From Eutrophomonas brisbanensis (GTDB lineage Bacteria; Pseudomonadota; Gammaproteobacteria; Burkholderiales; Eutrophovitaceae), in the NCBI GenBank assembly GCA_038141705.1, contig JAYQIQ010000004.1, positions 496,001-560,000 of the forward strand: a stretch of DNA of 64,000 bases, given 5' to 3'. Positions 37,190 to 46,232 of this stretch are shown here, piece by piece. Both the position numbers and the translations under genes were made by a program. The first letter of the stretch is position 1. Each line of letters opens with the position of its first letter. The notes beneath the pieces were generated by a model that saw only the letters and a program-made list of their open reading frames with translations, made no database searches and had not been told where the DNA came from.

Positions 37190-38275
37190 TTATCGTAGCT
37201 TCAGCGTGGATAATCCGATTAACACAAGAATCATCGTAATAATCCAGAAACGCACCACCACTTGATTCTCCTTCCAGCCTTTAAGCTCAAAGTGATGATG
37301 CAGAGGCGCCATGCGAAAGACTCTGTTACCGGTGAGTTTGAAAGAAATCACTTGGACCATAACTGAAAGGGTCTCAATCACAAATACTCCACCCATCACA
37401 AATAAGACAATTTCCTGCCGAACTGCGACGGCTATCGTCCCCAGGGCCGCACCGAGCGCCAACGCTCCCACATCCCCCATGAATACCTCAGCCGGGTATG
37501 CGTTAAACCACAAAAAAGCAAGACCAGCTCCAGCAAGTGCCGCACAAAACACTGCGAGCTCACCAGCTCCCGGTATGTAGGGAAAAGCCAAATACGATGA
37601 GAATTGGATATTTCCAGCAACGTACGCAAATATCGCGAGCGCACTCGCTATCATTACCGAAGGCATTATGGCCAATCCATCAAGACCATCAGTCAAGTTC
37701 ACAGCGTTACTCGTTCCTACGATGACTAAAAACGAGAAAATAATGAAACCGACCGCCCCGAGCTCTAACGAGTAATTTTTGAAAAATGGCAAAATCAACA
37801 ACGTTTGATTCTCGCTAGCACCAAAAAAATAAAGCGATAGAGCCGCCAGCAACCCCAAAATCGTCTGCAGAAAAAACTTCTCTTTTGCACGAAGGCCATG
37901 AGGGCTTCGCTTAATTACCTTGCGATAATCATCAATCCAACCAATCCCACCAAATCCAACCGTAACGAAAAAGACAATCCAAATTATCGGGTTACGTAAA
38001 TCACCCCACAAAAGTGTCGTAATTGCGATAGATATCAATATCAACGCACCACCCATTGTTGGCGTACCCGCCTTGACCCCGTGACTTTGGGGACCATCGG
38101 TTCGGATCGTCTGACCTATCTTGTATTCGCCAAGTTTTCGGATCATCAGTGGACCAACTAGAAACGAAATACCCAAAGCAGTCAACGCAGCTAAAACCGC
38201 CCTTAAGGTTATGTAGCCAAAAACATTGAAAATACTAAATTGAGTAGCCAGGTACTGCGACAGAATTAAGAGCAT
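37190..38275 (-). CDS. mraY: Phospho-N-acetylmuramoyl-pentapeptide transferase MraY
   Basis: MraY transfers phospho-MurNAc-pentapeptide to undecaprenyl phosphate, making lipid I. The 361-residue protein has ten predicted helices and the family motifs: TPTMGGALILISI, GWIDDYRKVIKRSPHGLRAK (Asp pair), NAVNLTDGLDGLA, NAYPAEVFMGDVGALALG and APLHHHFELKGW. Length is equal to E. coli (360). It lies between murF and murD, in the usual order, and has no frame defects. Confidence 0.98.
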   Translation of the reverse strand: MLLILSQYLATQFSIFNVFGYITLRAVLAALTALGISFLVGPLMIRKLGEYKIGQTIRTDGPQSHGVKAGTPTMGGALILISIAITTLLWGDLRNPIIWIVFFVTVGFGGIGWIDDYRKVIKRSPHGLRAKEKFFLQTILGLLAALSLYFFGASENQTLLILPFFKNYSLELGAVGFIIFSFLVIVGTSNAVNLTDGLDGLAIMPSVMIASALAIFAYVAGNIQFSSYLAFPYIPGAGELAVFCAALAGAGLAFLWFNAYPAEVFMGDVGALALGAALGTIAVAVRQEIVLFVMGGVFVIETLSVMVQVISFKLTGNRVFRMAPLHHHFELKGWKENQVVVRFWIITMILVLIGLSTLKLR

Positions 38276-38287
38276 GAGTTTTCCTAT

Positions 38288-39647
38288 TTACGCCCGACGT
38301 CGGATTAAAAATTCACAAACTTTTTCCATCTTCATGAATCGTGACCCCTTAACCAAACCCGTACCTCCCGAACCTATTTCCAGAGCGAGAGAATCAGTTA
38401 ATTCATCCACGTTATCGAAGTGCTTGCCACTGGGACCGAAAGCTCGAATGGTCTCGCGAGTAAGCTCGCCAATACCAAACAAAATATCGATATTGAGATC
38501 GCGAATTGTAGATCCCAAGGTCTTGTGAGCGATAGTCGCAAATTCTCCGAGCTCGCCCATGTCGCCCAATACAGCAATTTTTTTTCCATCGTAGGACGCC
38601 AAGCCCTCAAGCGCGACCACCATTGAATCTGGGTTGGCGTTATAACTATCATCGATTAACCGAACTCCATTTGCGAGAATAGAGATCTTGAATCTACCTT
38701 TAACACCTTCGAAATTTTCGAGGGCATTTTGGATGGACTGCGCATCGACGCCTAGATGAACAGCAATCGCTGAAGCAGCTATCGCATTTTTTGCAAAATG
38801 TGTGGCGTCGGATTTTAGATTGAATGAGAAACACCCCTCTGGGGATTGAAAATCTATTTGGCTCTTAGACGCAAATTCGGTTAATAGACCTCGATACTGT
38901 GCGTCAATACTGGTGCCGAACGTAACAATCGAACCAGATGTCACCTTTTTTTTACAAAATTCCGAGTAGGCGTCATCCTCATTGATAAAAGCCATCCCAT
39001 TGCTTGGAAGATTCTCAAATATTTCCGCCTTCGCTTCTGCTATGGCCTCCTCGATCCAAGTTCACCAATATGCGCTGTGCCAATATTAGTGATCATCGCA
39101 ACATCCGGTTTTGCAAAATTTATCAAGGTTCTTATCTCACCGGATGATTCATTCCCAGCTCAATAACTGCAAATTGATGCTCGCGGTTTAGTCTCAAAAG
39201 CGTTAGAGGAACACCAATATCATTATTTAAATTTCCAAAAGTCGCTAAGACATGTTGAGTGCCAAACTTCTCCGCCAAGATCGCCGCCAGCATTTCTTTT
39301 GTCGACGTTTTCCCATTGCTTCCCGTGATCGCTATCACGGTTGGATTTAATTTTTCCCTCCACCACTTAGCTAGCATTCCTAAAGCTAATTTAGTATCTG
39401 GCGCTGAGAGAGTGGGTGTTTCTCTCACGCCTTCATCCCGTCCATGCATGACCAAGACACACGCGGCACCTTTGGCCTCAGCCTGATCGATAAAGTGGTG
39501 CCCATCAAAATTAGGGCCTACTAATGCGACAAATAGATCCCCCGGCTTAAGCGTTCTCGTGTCTGTGGACACTCCACTTATTTCGGTCATTCGTTCACCT
39601 GAAATTTTCCAAGAGAACTTTTTGACTAAATCATCGATTAAAAACAT
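38288..39647 (-). CDS. murF: UDP-MurNAc-tripeptide--D-alanyl-D-alanine ligase MurF (two frame breaks)
   Basis: MurF attaches D-Ala-D-Ala to the tripeptide stem. The N-terminal frame has VSTDTRTLKPGDLFVALVG, IAITGSNGKTSTKEMLAAIL and FAVIELGMNHP, then stops. The next frame carries GEIRTLINFAKPDVAMITNI and ELGS, and a third continues EEAIAEAKAEIFENLPSNG through DDSYNANPDSMVVALEGL and VLGDMGELGEF. One G seems missing near 39139-39142 and another near 39047-39053. Repair gives 453 residues (E. coli 452). It lies between murE and mraY. Confidence 0.93.
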
Positions 39648-39668
39648 TCTTATTTTTACTTATCAGTA

Positions 39669-41199
39669 CTATTCTCTTATCTCGACTCTTCGTGCCAAAG
39701 CCGCTTTTACCGCATCAATGTCGCTAAATTTCAATCTCTCCCCTTTGATTTCTTGGTATTGTTCATGGCCTTTACCCGCGACTAATATTAGATCTTCAGT
39801 TGTTGATAAATCTACGGCCCTTTGAATCGCACGCATTCTATCGAGCTCGATTAGAAAGTGATCTGGATTGGCGCCAACAATTTGGTTTGCTATTGTTGAC
39901 GGGTTTTCTGAGCGCGGATTGTCATTGGTCACGATTGCAATATCTGATAAGGCGCTCACTGTCTCTCCCATGAGTGCTCTCTTTTCTTTATCGCGATCAC
40001 CTCCAGCTCCGAACACGCAGATAATTCTCGATTTAGGTTGCTTTATTTTTTGTAACGTACAAAGTACTTTTTCTAGCGCATCGGGAGTATGTGCGTAGTC
40101 GACATAGACGAGTGGCTTCTGGTCATGCTCTACGATTTGCAATCTTCCAGCCGGTGCTTTTGTTTTTTTCAACACTCCTAATATTTTCTCGATCGAATAT
40201 CCCACGTAACTCAACACTGCGATTACCGCCAGTAAATTACTTACGTTGAAGTCGCCACTAATTGGCACCTCGAACGTGTAGGTTTTTGCGTGCCCGAAGC
40301 TCGAATGAAGTACTTGAAGGGGAAAGCTGAATATTTTTCGCACAGAAATCTGCATCAGCATCGAAACCATAAGTCATCACACGTATTTGGCGAGAGATTA
40401 ACTGGTTCGTTAACAATCTTCCGAACTCATCGTCGATGTTTATCACCGCACAACGCATTGCTAGATCTTCAAATAAACGGGCCTTTGCCGCGCCATACGA
40501 CTCCATATCTCGATGATAATCAAGATGATCGCGAGATAGGTTCGTAAAAACTCCAACTTCAAATCGGACACCATTTACCCGATCTTGTGACAATGCGTGC
40601 GAGGAGACCTCGATAGCAGCTGATTTTGCATTACGCATCAGAAAGGTCTGAAGTATCGCTTGGATGACGATCGAGTTTGGTGTGGTGACTCCATCGAGAC
40701 CCTCTAGCCTTACCTGTTTACCCGCGAAGTTACCACCCAAAGTTCCGATCGAACCACAAGTATTGCCCAGCTCAGTTAGAGCATCCGCTAACCATTTAGT
40801 AACAGAGGTTTTACCATTCGTTCCTGTAACACCAATTGTCATCAATTTTTCTGATGGATTACAGAAAAAATCAGATGCCAATAAACCCGCTATCGCACGA
40901 AGGTTTTTAACAGGAAGGTTCGGGATACTCCAGTCGTTATTCCACTCAAAGTTACTCGGTTCCCATAGGACTCCCGAGCAACCACTTAGAATCGCGGAAT
41001 GAATAAAATCTCTCCCGTCAGTTGATGCCCCTGGGAAAGCTAAAAATAACTCTTTTTTTTTAATCGTTCGAGAGTCTATCGAAATACCAGCGAAATCAGG
41101 AATAGAAGAATGAATCCAAGATTTCACATGTGTAAATTCTTCGTGGCTATCCTTTCTTGAATATGCAGATTGGGAGATATTGTGGATACCGCCCGTCAC
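39669..41199 (-). CDS. murE: UDP-MurNAc-L-Ala-D-Glu--meso-diaminopimelate ligase MurE (one frame break)
   Basis: MurE adds the third residue of the stem peptide. The N-terminal frame has ISIDSRTIKKKELFLAFPG, IGVTGTNGKTSVTKWLADAL, GVTTPNSIVIQ and VFTNLSRDHLDYH. The C-terminal frame has VPISGDFNVSNLLAVIAVL, YAHTPDALEKVL, VFGAGGDRDKEKR and the DNPRSENP motif, which marks meso-diaminopimelate as substrate rather than lysine. Removing one base from the A5 run on the minus strand (plus 40283-40287) joins the frames to about 509 residues. The GTG start overlaps the ftsI stop by four bases (GTGA). Confidence 0.93.
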
Positions 41200-42929
41200 C
41201 CGTTACCTCGATCTTGGCTCGACTTAGCCTCCTGAAGGACCTTCGAGTCACCGGGGATTTTCAATATCCTCAAAGCTCCTTCCATTACATTTTTAAATAC
41301 AGGAGCAGCCACTTCAGAGCCGTAATACTTTCCAGCACTTGGCTCATCGATCATCACAGCAACAATCACGCTCGGGTCAGATACTGGAGCCAAACCAACG
41401 AATGACGAGACATATTGGTTCGCAGAATATTTACCTCCAACCAATTTATGAGCCGTTCCCGTTTTTTCTGCAACCCGGTAGCCAGCTATCCTCGCTCTAG
41501 TGCCGGTTCCCCCTTCTTCAGTCACGGTCTCTAGCATCTTCAGCACAGTTTGGGCAGTTTGTTCAGAAATCACCCTCCCTCGAGCGGGAGTCCCGTCAAC
41601 CTTAATGAAAGAAATGGGCGCTACCTCGCCGTCATTTGCAAAGATCGTGTAGGCGCGCGCTAACTGCAATAAACTCACTGACACGCCATGTCCATAGGAC
41701 ATGGTCGCTTGCTCTATGGGTTTCCAACTCACAAAATTTCGGAGTACACCCGAGGCCTCACCCGGAAACTGCGATTCTGGCGGCGCTCCGAATCCCACTC
41801 CAGATAAAACGTTCCAGAATTTCTCTGGCTCCATGCTTAATGCTATTTTCGCTGAGCCAACATTCGATGATTTCTTGATTATTTGAGATACGGTCAAGAG
41901 GCTCTCATCGGGGTGAGAATCGGATATCGTACGGCGGCCAATTCGCATAAATCCTGACTCGATATCGATCACTGAGTCTTCCTTAACAGCATGGCTGTCG
42001 AGGGCCGCCGCAATAGTGATTGGCTTCAATGTTGATCCCGGTTCGTATACATCGACAATGGCTTTATTACGAGTACGCGAGAAATCAAAAGTCGCACGAT
42101 TATTCGGATTGAAACTAGGGTAATTCGCTAAAGCGAGTACCTCTCCAGTTTGGGCGTTCAACACAACAACGCTCGCTGATTTTGCTTTGTGCTCGATCGC
42201 GGCTTGCTGCAATTCCCGGTAAGCAAGGAACTGCAATCGTTTATCGATAGAAAGAATTACGTCTTCACCATTTTCAACCTCTCGAATTAGTTCAGCCTGC
42301 TCAACAATCCGTCCTTTGTTATCACGAACCACACTCCTACTTCCCGATTTCCCAGACAGTGATTCCTGGAAGGCCCGCTCAAGACCTTCCTGACCTTTAT
42401 GATCCAAGCTCGTATAGCCTATCAGCTGCGCAAAAATCTCCGCCTCCGGGTAGTACCTCTTGTATTCAGTCTCCAACGAAATTCCATCAATTCCCAAATT
42501 AACGGCTTTTTTAGCCTGATTGGGTGGCATCTGTCTTTTGAGGTAAACAAAGTCGCGGTTGTGCTGAGATAGTTTTTGTTTAAGCGTTTTTTTTGAAACT
42601 TTTAAAATCTCAGTTAGCGCTTTAATTTTTTCTTCCGACAATTGGTCTAGGTCTATTTTGGAAGGAACAGCGTAAACAGAGTCTACCGATGTACTTATAG
42701 CGAGTGGTTGGCTATTTCGATCTTTGATCACACCTCTACTCGCGATCAACTCCAACCGTCTGTCTGAACGCTGCTCCGCTTGGGACTGTAAAAACTCCTT
42801 GTTGATGCTTTGACAGTAAAGAGCCCGCGCCGCCAAGGAAATAAACCCCGCAAAAAAAAGCATCACCACAAGTCGCGCCCTCCACACAGGCAAACGATTA
42901 CTCAGGGCTGGGTGAGATTTTGGGGTCAT
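41196..42929 (-). CDS. ftsI: Septal peptidoglycan transpeptidase FtsI (PBP3)
   Basis: FtsI cross-links peptidoglycan at the septum. The 577-residue protein has a short cytoplasmic start, one membrane helix (LVVMLFFAGFISLAARAL), a pedestal domain and the transpeptidase domain. The catalytic motifs are STLK (EPGSTLKPITIAAAL, near residue 297), SSN (IIKKSSNVGSAKIAL) and KTG (VAEKTGTAHKL). Length is close to E. coli (588). It overlaps ftsL by 32 bases and murE by four. Confidence 0.97.
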   Translation of the reverse strand: MTPKSHPALSNRLPVWRARLVVMLFFAGFISLAARALYCQSINKEFLQSQAEQRSDRRLELIASRGVIKDRNSQPLAISTSVDSVYAVPSKIDLDQLSEEKIKALTEILKVSKKTLKQKLSQHNRDFVYLKRQMPPNQAKKAVNLGIDGISLETEYKRYYPEAEIFAQLIGYTSLDHKGQEGLERAFQESLSGKSGSRSVVRDNKGRIVEQAELIREVENGEDVILSIDKRLQFLAYRELQQAAIEHKAKSASVVVLNAQTGEVLALANYPSFNPNNRATFDFSRTRNKAIVDVYEPGSTLKPITIAAALDSHAVKEDSVIDIESGFMRIGRRTISDSHPDESLLTVSQIIKKSSNVGSAKIALSMEPEKFWNVLSGVGFGAPPESQFPGEASGVLRNFVSWKPIEQATMSYGHGVSVSLLQLARAYTIFANDGEVAPISFIKVDGTPARGRVISEQTAQTVLKMLETVTEEGGTGTRARIAGYRVAEKTGTAHKLVGGKYSANQYVSSFVGLAPVSDPSVIVAVMIDEPSAGKYYGSEVAAPVFKNVMEGALRILKIPGDSKVLQEAKSSQDRGNG

Positions 42930-43206
42930 CTTTGGGTCGGCGCGGGAGGGGAGGAACCATCACTGTATCAACCGACTTCGGGTACTGCATGCCTAATTTC
43001 TTGATAGATAAGCTTTCTACTCTCGATGGAGTTGCCAAGTAGCCGCGCTCGAGCAACAACTTAGTGTGCTGGGAATTGATCTCTTGCTCGATATACCTCA
43101 ACTCCTCATAACTACGAAATAATTTTCGACTTTCATTCCTGGAGGTCACTAGCCCCAACGCTGAAACAATCAGCAACAAGAATAAAAATCCCGCTGCATT
43201 ATTCAT
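42898..43206 (-). CDS. ftsL: Cell division protein FtsL
   Basis: FtsL is a small bitopic protein that joins FtsB and FtsQ to activate FtsWI. The 102-residue protein has one N-terminal membrane helix (AAGFLFLLLIVSALGLVTS) and a periplasmic coiled-coil-like stretch (SYEELRYIEQEINSQHTKLLLE), ending with GMQYPKSVDTVMVP. FtsL diverges fast in sequence, so the call rests on size, topology and its place between rsmH and ftsI. It overlaps rsmH by four bases (ATGA). Confidence 0.92.
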   Translation of the reverse strand: MNNAAGFLFLLLIVSALGLVTSRNESRKLFRSYEELRYIEQEINSQHTKLLLERGYLATPSRVESLSIKKLGMQYPKSVDTVMVPPLPRRPKDDPKISPSPE

Positions 43207-44162
43207 TGCATCATCTCCGCAACTCTTAAAACGGCACTTCTAGCGCGAGGATTTTTATTAATCTCATCCTCGGAAGGCTTGATCGGCTTACCCACAACTT
43301 TTAATAGCCCGACTGGGATATCCGCCTGCCTAAGCGGTATTTTTGAAGGGATATTTGAAGAAGATTTTTCCCGTAAGAACTGCTTTACCACTCGATCCTC
43401 TAGCGAGTGAAAACTTATGACGGCAAGCCGCGCGCCTTTTCGCATGATTCCCAAAACCGAGCGCAGAAATATATCGAGCTCCTCGAGCTCTCCATTAACC
43501 AAAATCCGGACAGCCTGAAATGTCTTCGTCGCTGGGTTTTTCTTAAGATTATTTCGAGATGGAATAGCGGATCGCACAATTTCAGCAAGCTGAGAGGTTC
43601 TGTTCAGCGAATTAGATTCCCTAAAGTTACAAATTGCCCGTGCGATTTTTTTTGCATGTCTTTCTTCGCCAAATAGATAGATAACCCTGGATATTTCCTC
43701 CTCAGTTGCATCAGCTAACCACTCAGCAGCACTTAAACCATGCTCGGTATCCATGCGCATATCTAGAGGACCGTCTTTTTGAAAACTGAACCCACGCGAA
43801 GCGTCGTCAAGCTGAGGAGAGGAAACCCCAAGGTCAATTAAAAATCCGTCGACTTTACTAATTCCCCTCTCATCCAATACCTTTTGGATCTCAGTAAAAC
43901 TAGAGTGAATTATGGAAAAACAAGGGTCAGTAAACTGCTCCCCGTACCTCACCGCCTCGGGGTCCTTATCAAAGGCCAATAACAGGCCAGACCCCCGCAA
44001 TCGCTTCAGAATTTCTTTGCTGTGCCCGCCACGGCCGTAGGTTCCATCAACATAAGTCCCACCTGGCTTTACGTTTAGAGCAGCAACAGCCTCTGCAAGC
44101 AGGACAGACTGGTGAGCGCCGGCGCTCGTTTTACCCTCAATTTTTGAGCTATCAGAGCGCAA
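43203..44162 (-). CDS. rsmH: 16S rRNA (cytosine-1402-N4)-methyltransferase RsmH
   Basis: RsmH (MraW) methylates N4 of C1402 in the 16S decoding centre with SAM; RsmI, encoded about 3 kb away, adds the 2'-O-methyl to the same base. The sequence has HQSVLLAEAVAALNVKPGGTY, DGTYGRGGHSKEIL (SAM site), GFLIDLGVSSPQLDDASRGF, FQAVRILVNGELEEL and VISFHSLEDRVVKQFLRE. Starting at TTG 44162 gives 319 residues (E. coli 313) and an 11-base overlap with mraZ. An upstream start at 44195 is possible but adds unsupported residues. Confidence 0.95.
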   Translation of the reverse strand: MRSDSSKIEGKTSAGAHQSVLLAEAVAALNVKPGGTYVDGTYGRGGHSKEILKRLRGSGLLLAFDKDPEAVRYGEQFTDPCFSIIHSSFTEIQKVLDERGISKVDGFLIDLGVSSPQLDDASRGFSFQKDGPLDMRMDTEHGLSAAEWLADATEEEISRVIYLFGEERHAKKIARAICNFRESNSLNRTSQLAEIVRSAIPSRNNLKKNPATKTFQAVRILVNGELEELDIFLRSVLGIMRKGARLAVISFHSLEDRVVKQFLREKSSSNIPSKIPLRQADIPVGLLKVVGKPIKPSEDEINKNPRARSAVLRVAEMMQ

Positions 44163-44595
44163 AATTTTCCATTCCCGGCGGCAATGGGTCTCCATCGGAA
44201 CCGATAGAGGAAATCTGGCTTACCCACTCATTATCATTCCACAGCTCGAAATGGTTACCCTGCCCGACCAGCATGACCTTTTTTTTGATTGAAGCGAATT
44301 CTCTGAGAGCTGGAGATATCAGTATCCGTCCTGAAGCGTCCATCTCAAGCTCTTCGGCGAAACCAATCAGGAGCCTTTTCCATAAACTGAGTTTCGGATC
44401 GAAACTCGAGAAGTTCATTATTTTGGACCTAATTGGATCCCATTTTTCTTCAGGATATAGAATTAAACACTTATGAGGGTGAGAAGTTAGTACTAACTTT
44501 TCTTTACCTCCATGGGATAGTGTATGGCGATGTTTTGTTGGTATAGATAACCTGCCTTTGGCATCGATATTGATCGCCGTGGCCCCTTGAAACAT
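44152..44595 (-). CDS. mraZ: Transcriptional regulator MraZ
   Basis: MraZ is a ring-forming AbrB-fold DNA-binding protein that represses the dcw cluster in E. coli. The 147-residue protein carries two SpoVT-AbrB-like halves: FQGATAINIDAKGRLSIPTK at the start and MDASGRILISPALREF near residue 80, the latter followed by VMLVGQGNHFELWNDNEW. It is first in the dcw cluster, with phased operator-like repeats 36 bases upstream of its start, which fits autoregulation. Confidence 0.96.
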   Translation of the reverse strand: MFQGATAINIDAKGRLSIPTKHRHTLSHGGKEKLVLTSHPHKCLILYPEEKWDPIRSKIMNFSSFDPKLSLWKRLLIGFAEELEMDASGRILISPALREFASIKKKVMLVGQGNHFELWNDNEWVSQISSIGSDGDPLPPGMENFAL

Positions 44596-44630
44596 TACCT
44601 TTTATCCCCTTGGTATAAATTTATAGACAA

Positions 44631-44670
44631 TTCTACCCTCTTTATACCACTTTTTTCTACTTTATCCCAC
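44631..44670 (-). promoter_or_regulatory. Probable MraZ operator: four 10-base phased repeats
   Basis: On the minus strand four tandem 10-mers read GTGGGATAAA, GTAGAAAAAA, GTGGTATAAA and GAGGGTAGAA, each in the same register with a G-rich head and A-rich tail. MraZ of E. coli is known to bind direct TGGGN repeats with 10-base spacing ahead of mraZ. The phasing places every head on one face of the helix. The second copy is the weakest. No clear -35/-10 pair could be assigned around it. Confidence 0.7.
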
Positions 44671-44765
44671 TTTAATTCAAACTCTGAAAAATATCCCTCA
44701 AAAAGATCATTGAAAAATGTTCTTTTAAAAAATAAGTGTATGTTTTTTATATATTATTTAAGATT

Positions 44766-45142
44766 GAAGTCGGCCTGTAAGCCGGGTTCTGTCTTTCAGA
44801 AGTATTCTGAGAGGCAATCATTCATCTAGGTCAAAAGTTACCTATTGACTCAAGCAACCTACCCGGGGACAACGCGAGCAACGTATAAGTCCCTCTATTT
44901 GGTCTTGCTCCAGATGGGGTTTACAAAGCCAGCTTTGTTACCAAAGCTGCGGTGAGCTCTTACCTCGCCTTTTCACCCTTACCAATAACTACCGATTTCG
45001 ATTGGAATTGGCGGTATATTTTCTGCTGCACTTTCCATCGCCTCACGGCGTCCGGCTGTTAACCGGCATCTCGCTCTTCGGAGCCCGGACTTTCCTCTCT
45101 CCACCGAAAATTACGGTGCACAGCGATTGCCCGGCCGACTTC
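44766..45142 (-). ncRNA. rnpB: RNase P RNA (bacterial type A)
   Basis: The 377-base minus-strand RNA is the catalytic part of RNase P, which matures tRNA 5' ends. Its two ends pair (GAAGTCGGCC with GGCCGACTTC). The universal cores are present: AGAGGAAAGTCCGGGCTCC near the 5' end, GGTAAGGGTGAAAAGGCGAG, GTAAACCCCA, AGACCAAATAGAGG, TAGATGAATGATTGCC, and ACAGAACCCGGCTTA near the 3' end. Length and order match E. coli M1 RNA (377). It lies between mraZ and pyrC on the same strand. No obvious U-tract terminator follows. Confidence 0.97.
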
Positions 45143-45149
45143 AACTAGA

Positions 45150-45155
45150 ATTTTA
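45150..45155 (-). promoter_or_regulatory. Probable -10 box for rnpB
   Basis: TAAAAT on the minus strand ends 7 bases before the RNA 5' end at 45142, the correct distance. The region 17 bases further up is AT-rich but has no convincing -35. It lies in the 36-base gap after the pyrC stop. Confidence 0.4.
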
Positions 45156-45178
45156 ACGAAATAAAGTATTTATAAACA

Positions 45179-46210
45179 TCACTGAAGCGTCCACTTGACC
45201 GTCTCACCAGACCTAAATGGCACCAAACACCCGTTCTCAAACTCAAGAGCATCTGGAACACTTTCTTCTTTCCTCCCTAAAACGAGCATCTCCGAATTGA
45301 CTGGAAGTCCATAGAAATTTGCCCCATGAACAGACGAAAAATCCTCGAGCATGCTCAACTTTCCAACAGAATCAAATACTTCCGCGTAAAGCTGCATCGC
45401 TGAGAAAGCAGAGTAAATTCCCGCACATCCACAGCTCGATTCCTTCGTCATCTGCTCATGCGGCGCGCTGTCGGTACCAAGAAAAAATTTATTACTACCC
45501 GATGTGGCAGCTTCTAACAAAGCCAAACGATGTTCCTCTCGCTTTACAATCGGGAGGCAATAGTGATGGGGTCGAATACCGCCTTTAAAAAGATCATTTC
45601 GATTCAAAATTAAATGATGCGGAGTGATGGTTGCAGCCACATTTTCGCCAGCTAAATTAACAAATGACACCGCCTGTTTAGTGGTTATGTGCTCCAGGAC
45701 TATCTTGAGTTCAGGAAACTTCTCCAGCAAAGGCTTTAGGATTAAATCAATAAAAACCTTTTCGCGATCGAATATATCGATTTCTGCCGAGGTGACCTCG
45801 CCGTGTACTAATAGCGGCATACCATGACTGACTAAAGCTTCAAATACCGCATAGCATTTCCTGATATCGGTAACCCCGGAGTCGGAGTTTGTGGTTGCAC
45901 CAGCGGGATAATACTTAACTGCCTTGATTACATTAGAAGCCACCGCTCGATCAATCTCTTCAGGGGTCGTGTTATCAGTCAAATAAAGTGTCATTAATGG
46001 CTCAAAGCGACAGCCCTCGGGAACAGCACCAACAATTCTTTCCCTATAGGCAAGCGCAAGATCTGTGCTAACAACGGGGTTACGCAGATTCGGCATAACA
46101 ATCGCCCGAGAAAACTGGCGCGCGGTATGAGGCACGACCAATGACAACATCGAGCCATCTCGTAAATGCAAATGCATATCGTCGGGTTTTCTGATTTTAA
46201 GAAGATCCAT
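45179..46210 (-). CDS. pyrC: Dihydroorotase PyrC
   Basis: PyrC cyclises carbamoyl-aspartate to dihydroorotate in pyrimidine synthesis. The 343-residue protein shows the zinc-binding DDMHLHLRDG near residue 11, the carboxylated Lys in KAVKYYPAGATTNSDSGV, HGEVT, LEHITTKQAV, ITPHHLILNRND and GTDSAPHEQMTKE. These mark the E. coli-type (class II) enzyme. The chosen ATG at 46210 follows AGGAGTAG; the upstream start at 46252 adds basic residues that overlap rsmI. Confidence 0.96.
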   Translation of the reverse strand: MDLLKIRKPDDMHLHLRDGSMLSLVVPHTARQFSRAIVMPNLRNPVVSTDLALAYRERIVGAVPEGCRFEPLMTLYLTDNTTPEEIDRAVASNVIKAVKYYPAGATTNSDSGVTDIRKCYAVFEALVSHGMPLLVHGEVTSAEIDIFDREKVFIDLILKPLLEKFPELKIVLEHITTKQAVSFVNLAGENVAATITPHHLILNRNDLFKGGIRPHHYCLPIVKREEHRLALLEAATSGSNKFFLGTDSAPHEQMTKESSCGCAGIYSAFSAMQLYAEVFDSVGKLSMLEDFSSVHGANFYGLPVNSEMLVLGRKEESVPDALEFENGCLVPFRSGETVKWTLQ

Positions 46211-46232
46211 TGAACTACTCCTAAACTTTCCT

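Noticed and set aside
21662..41199. Programmed ribosomal frameshifting in secA, argJ and mur genes
   Set aside because: No shared slippery sequence with a downstream structure is seen, the breaks differ in direction, and none of these families uses it.
44587..44829. 80-residue plus-strand frame upstream of mraZ
   Set aside because: It runs over the MraZ boxes and into the rnpB 3' end on the wrong strand.
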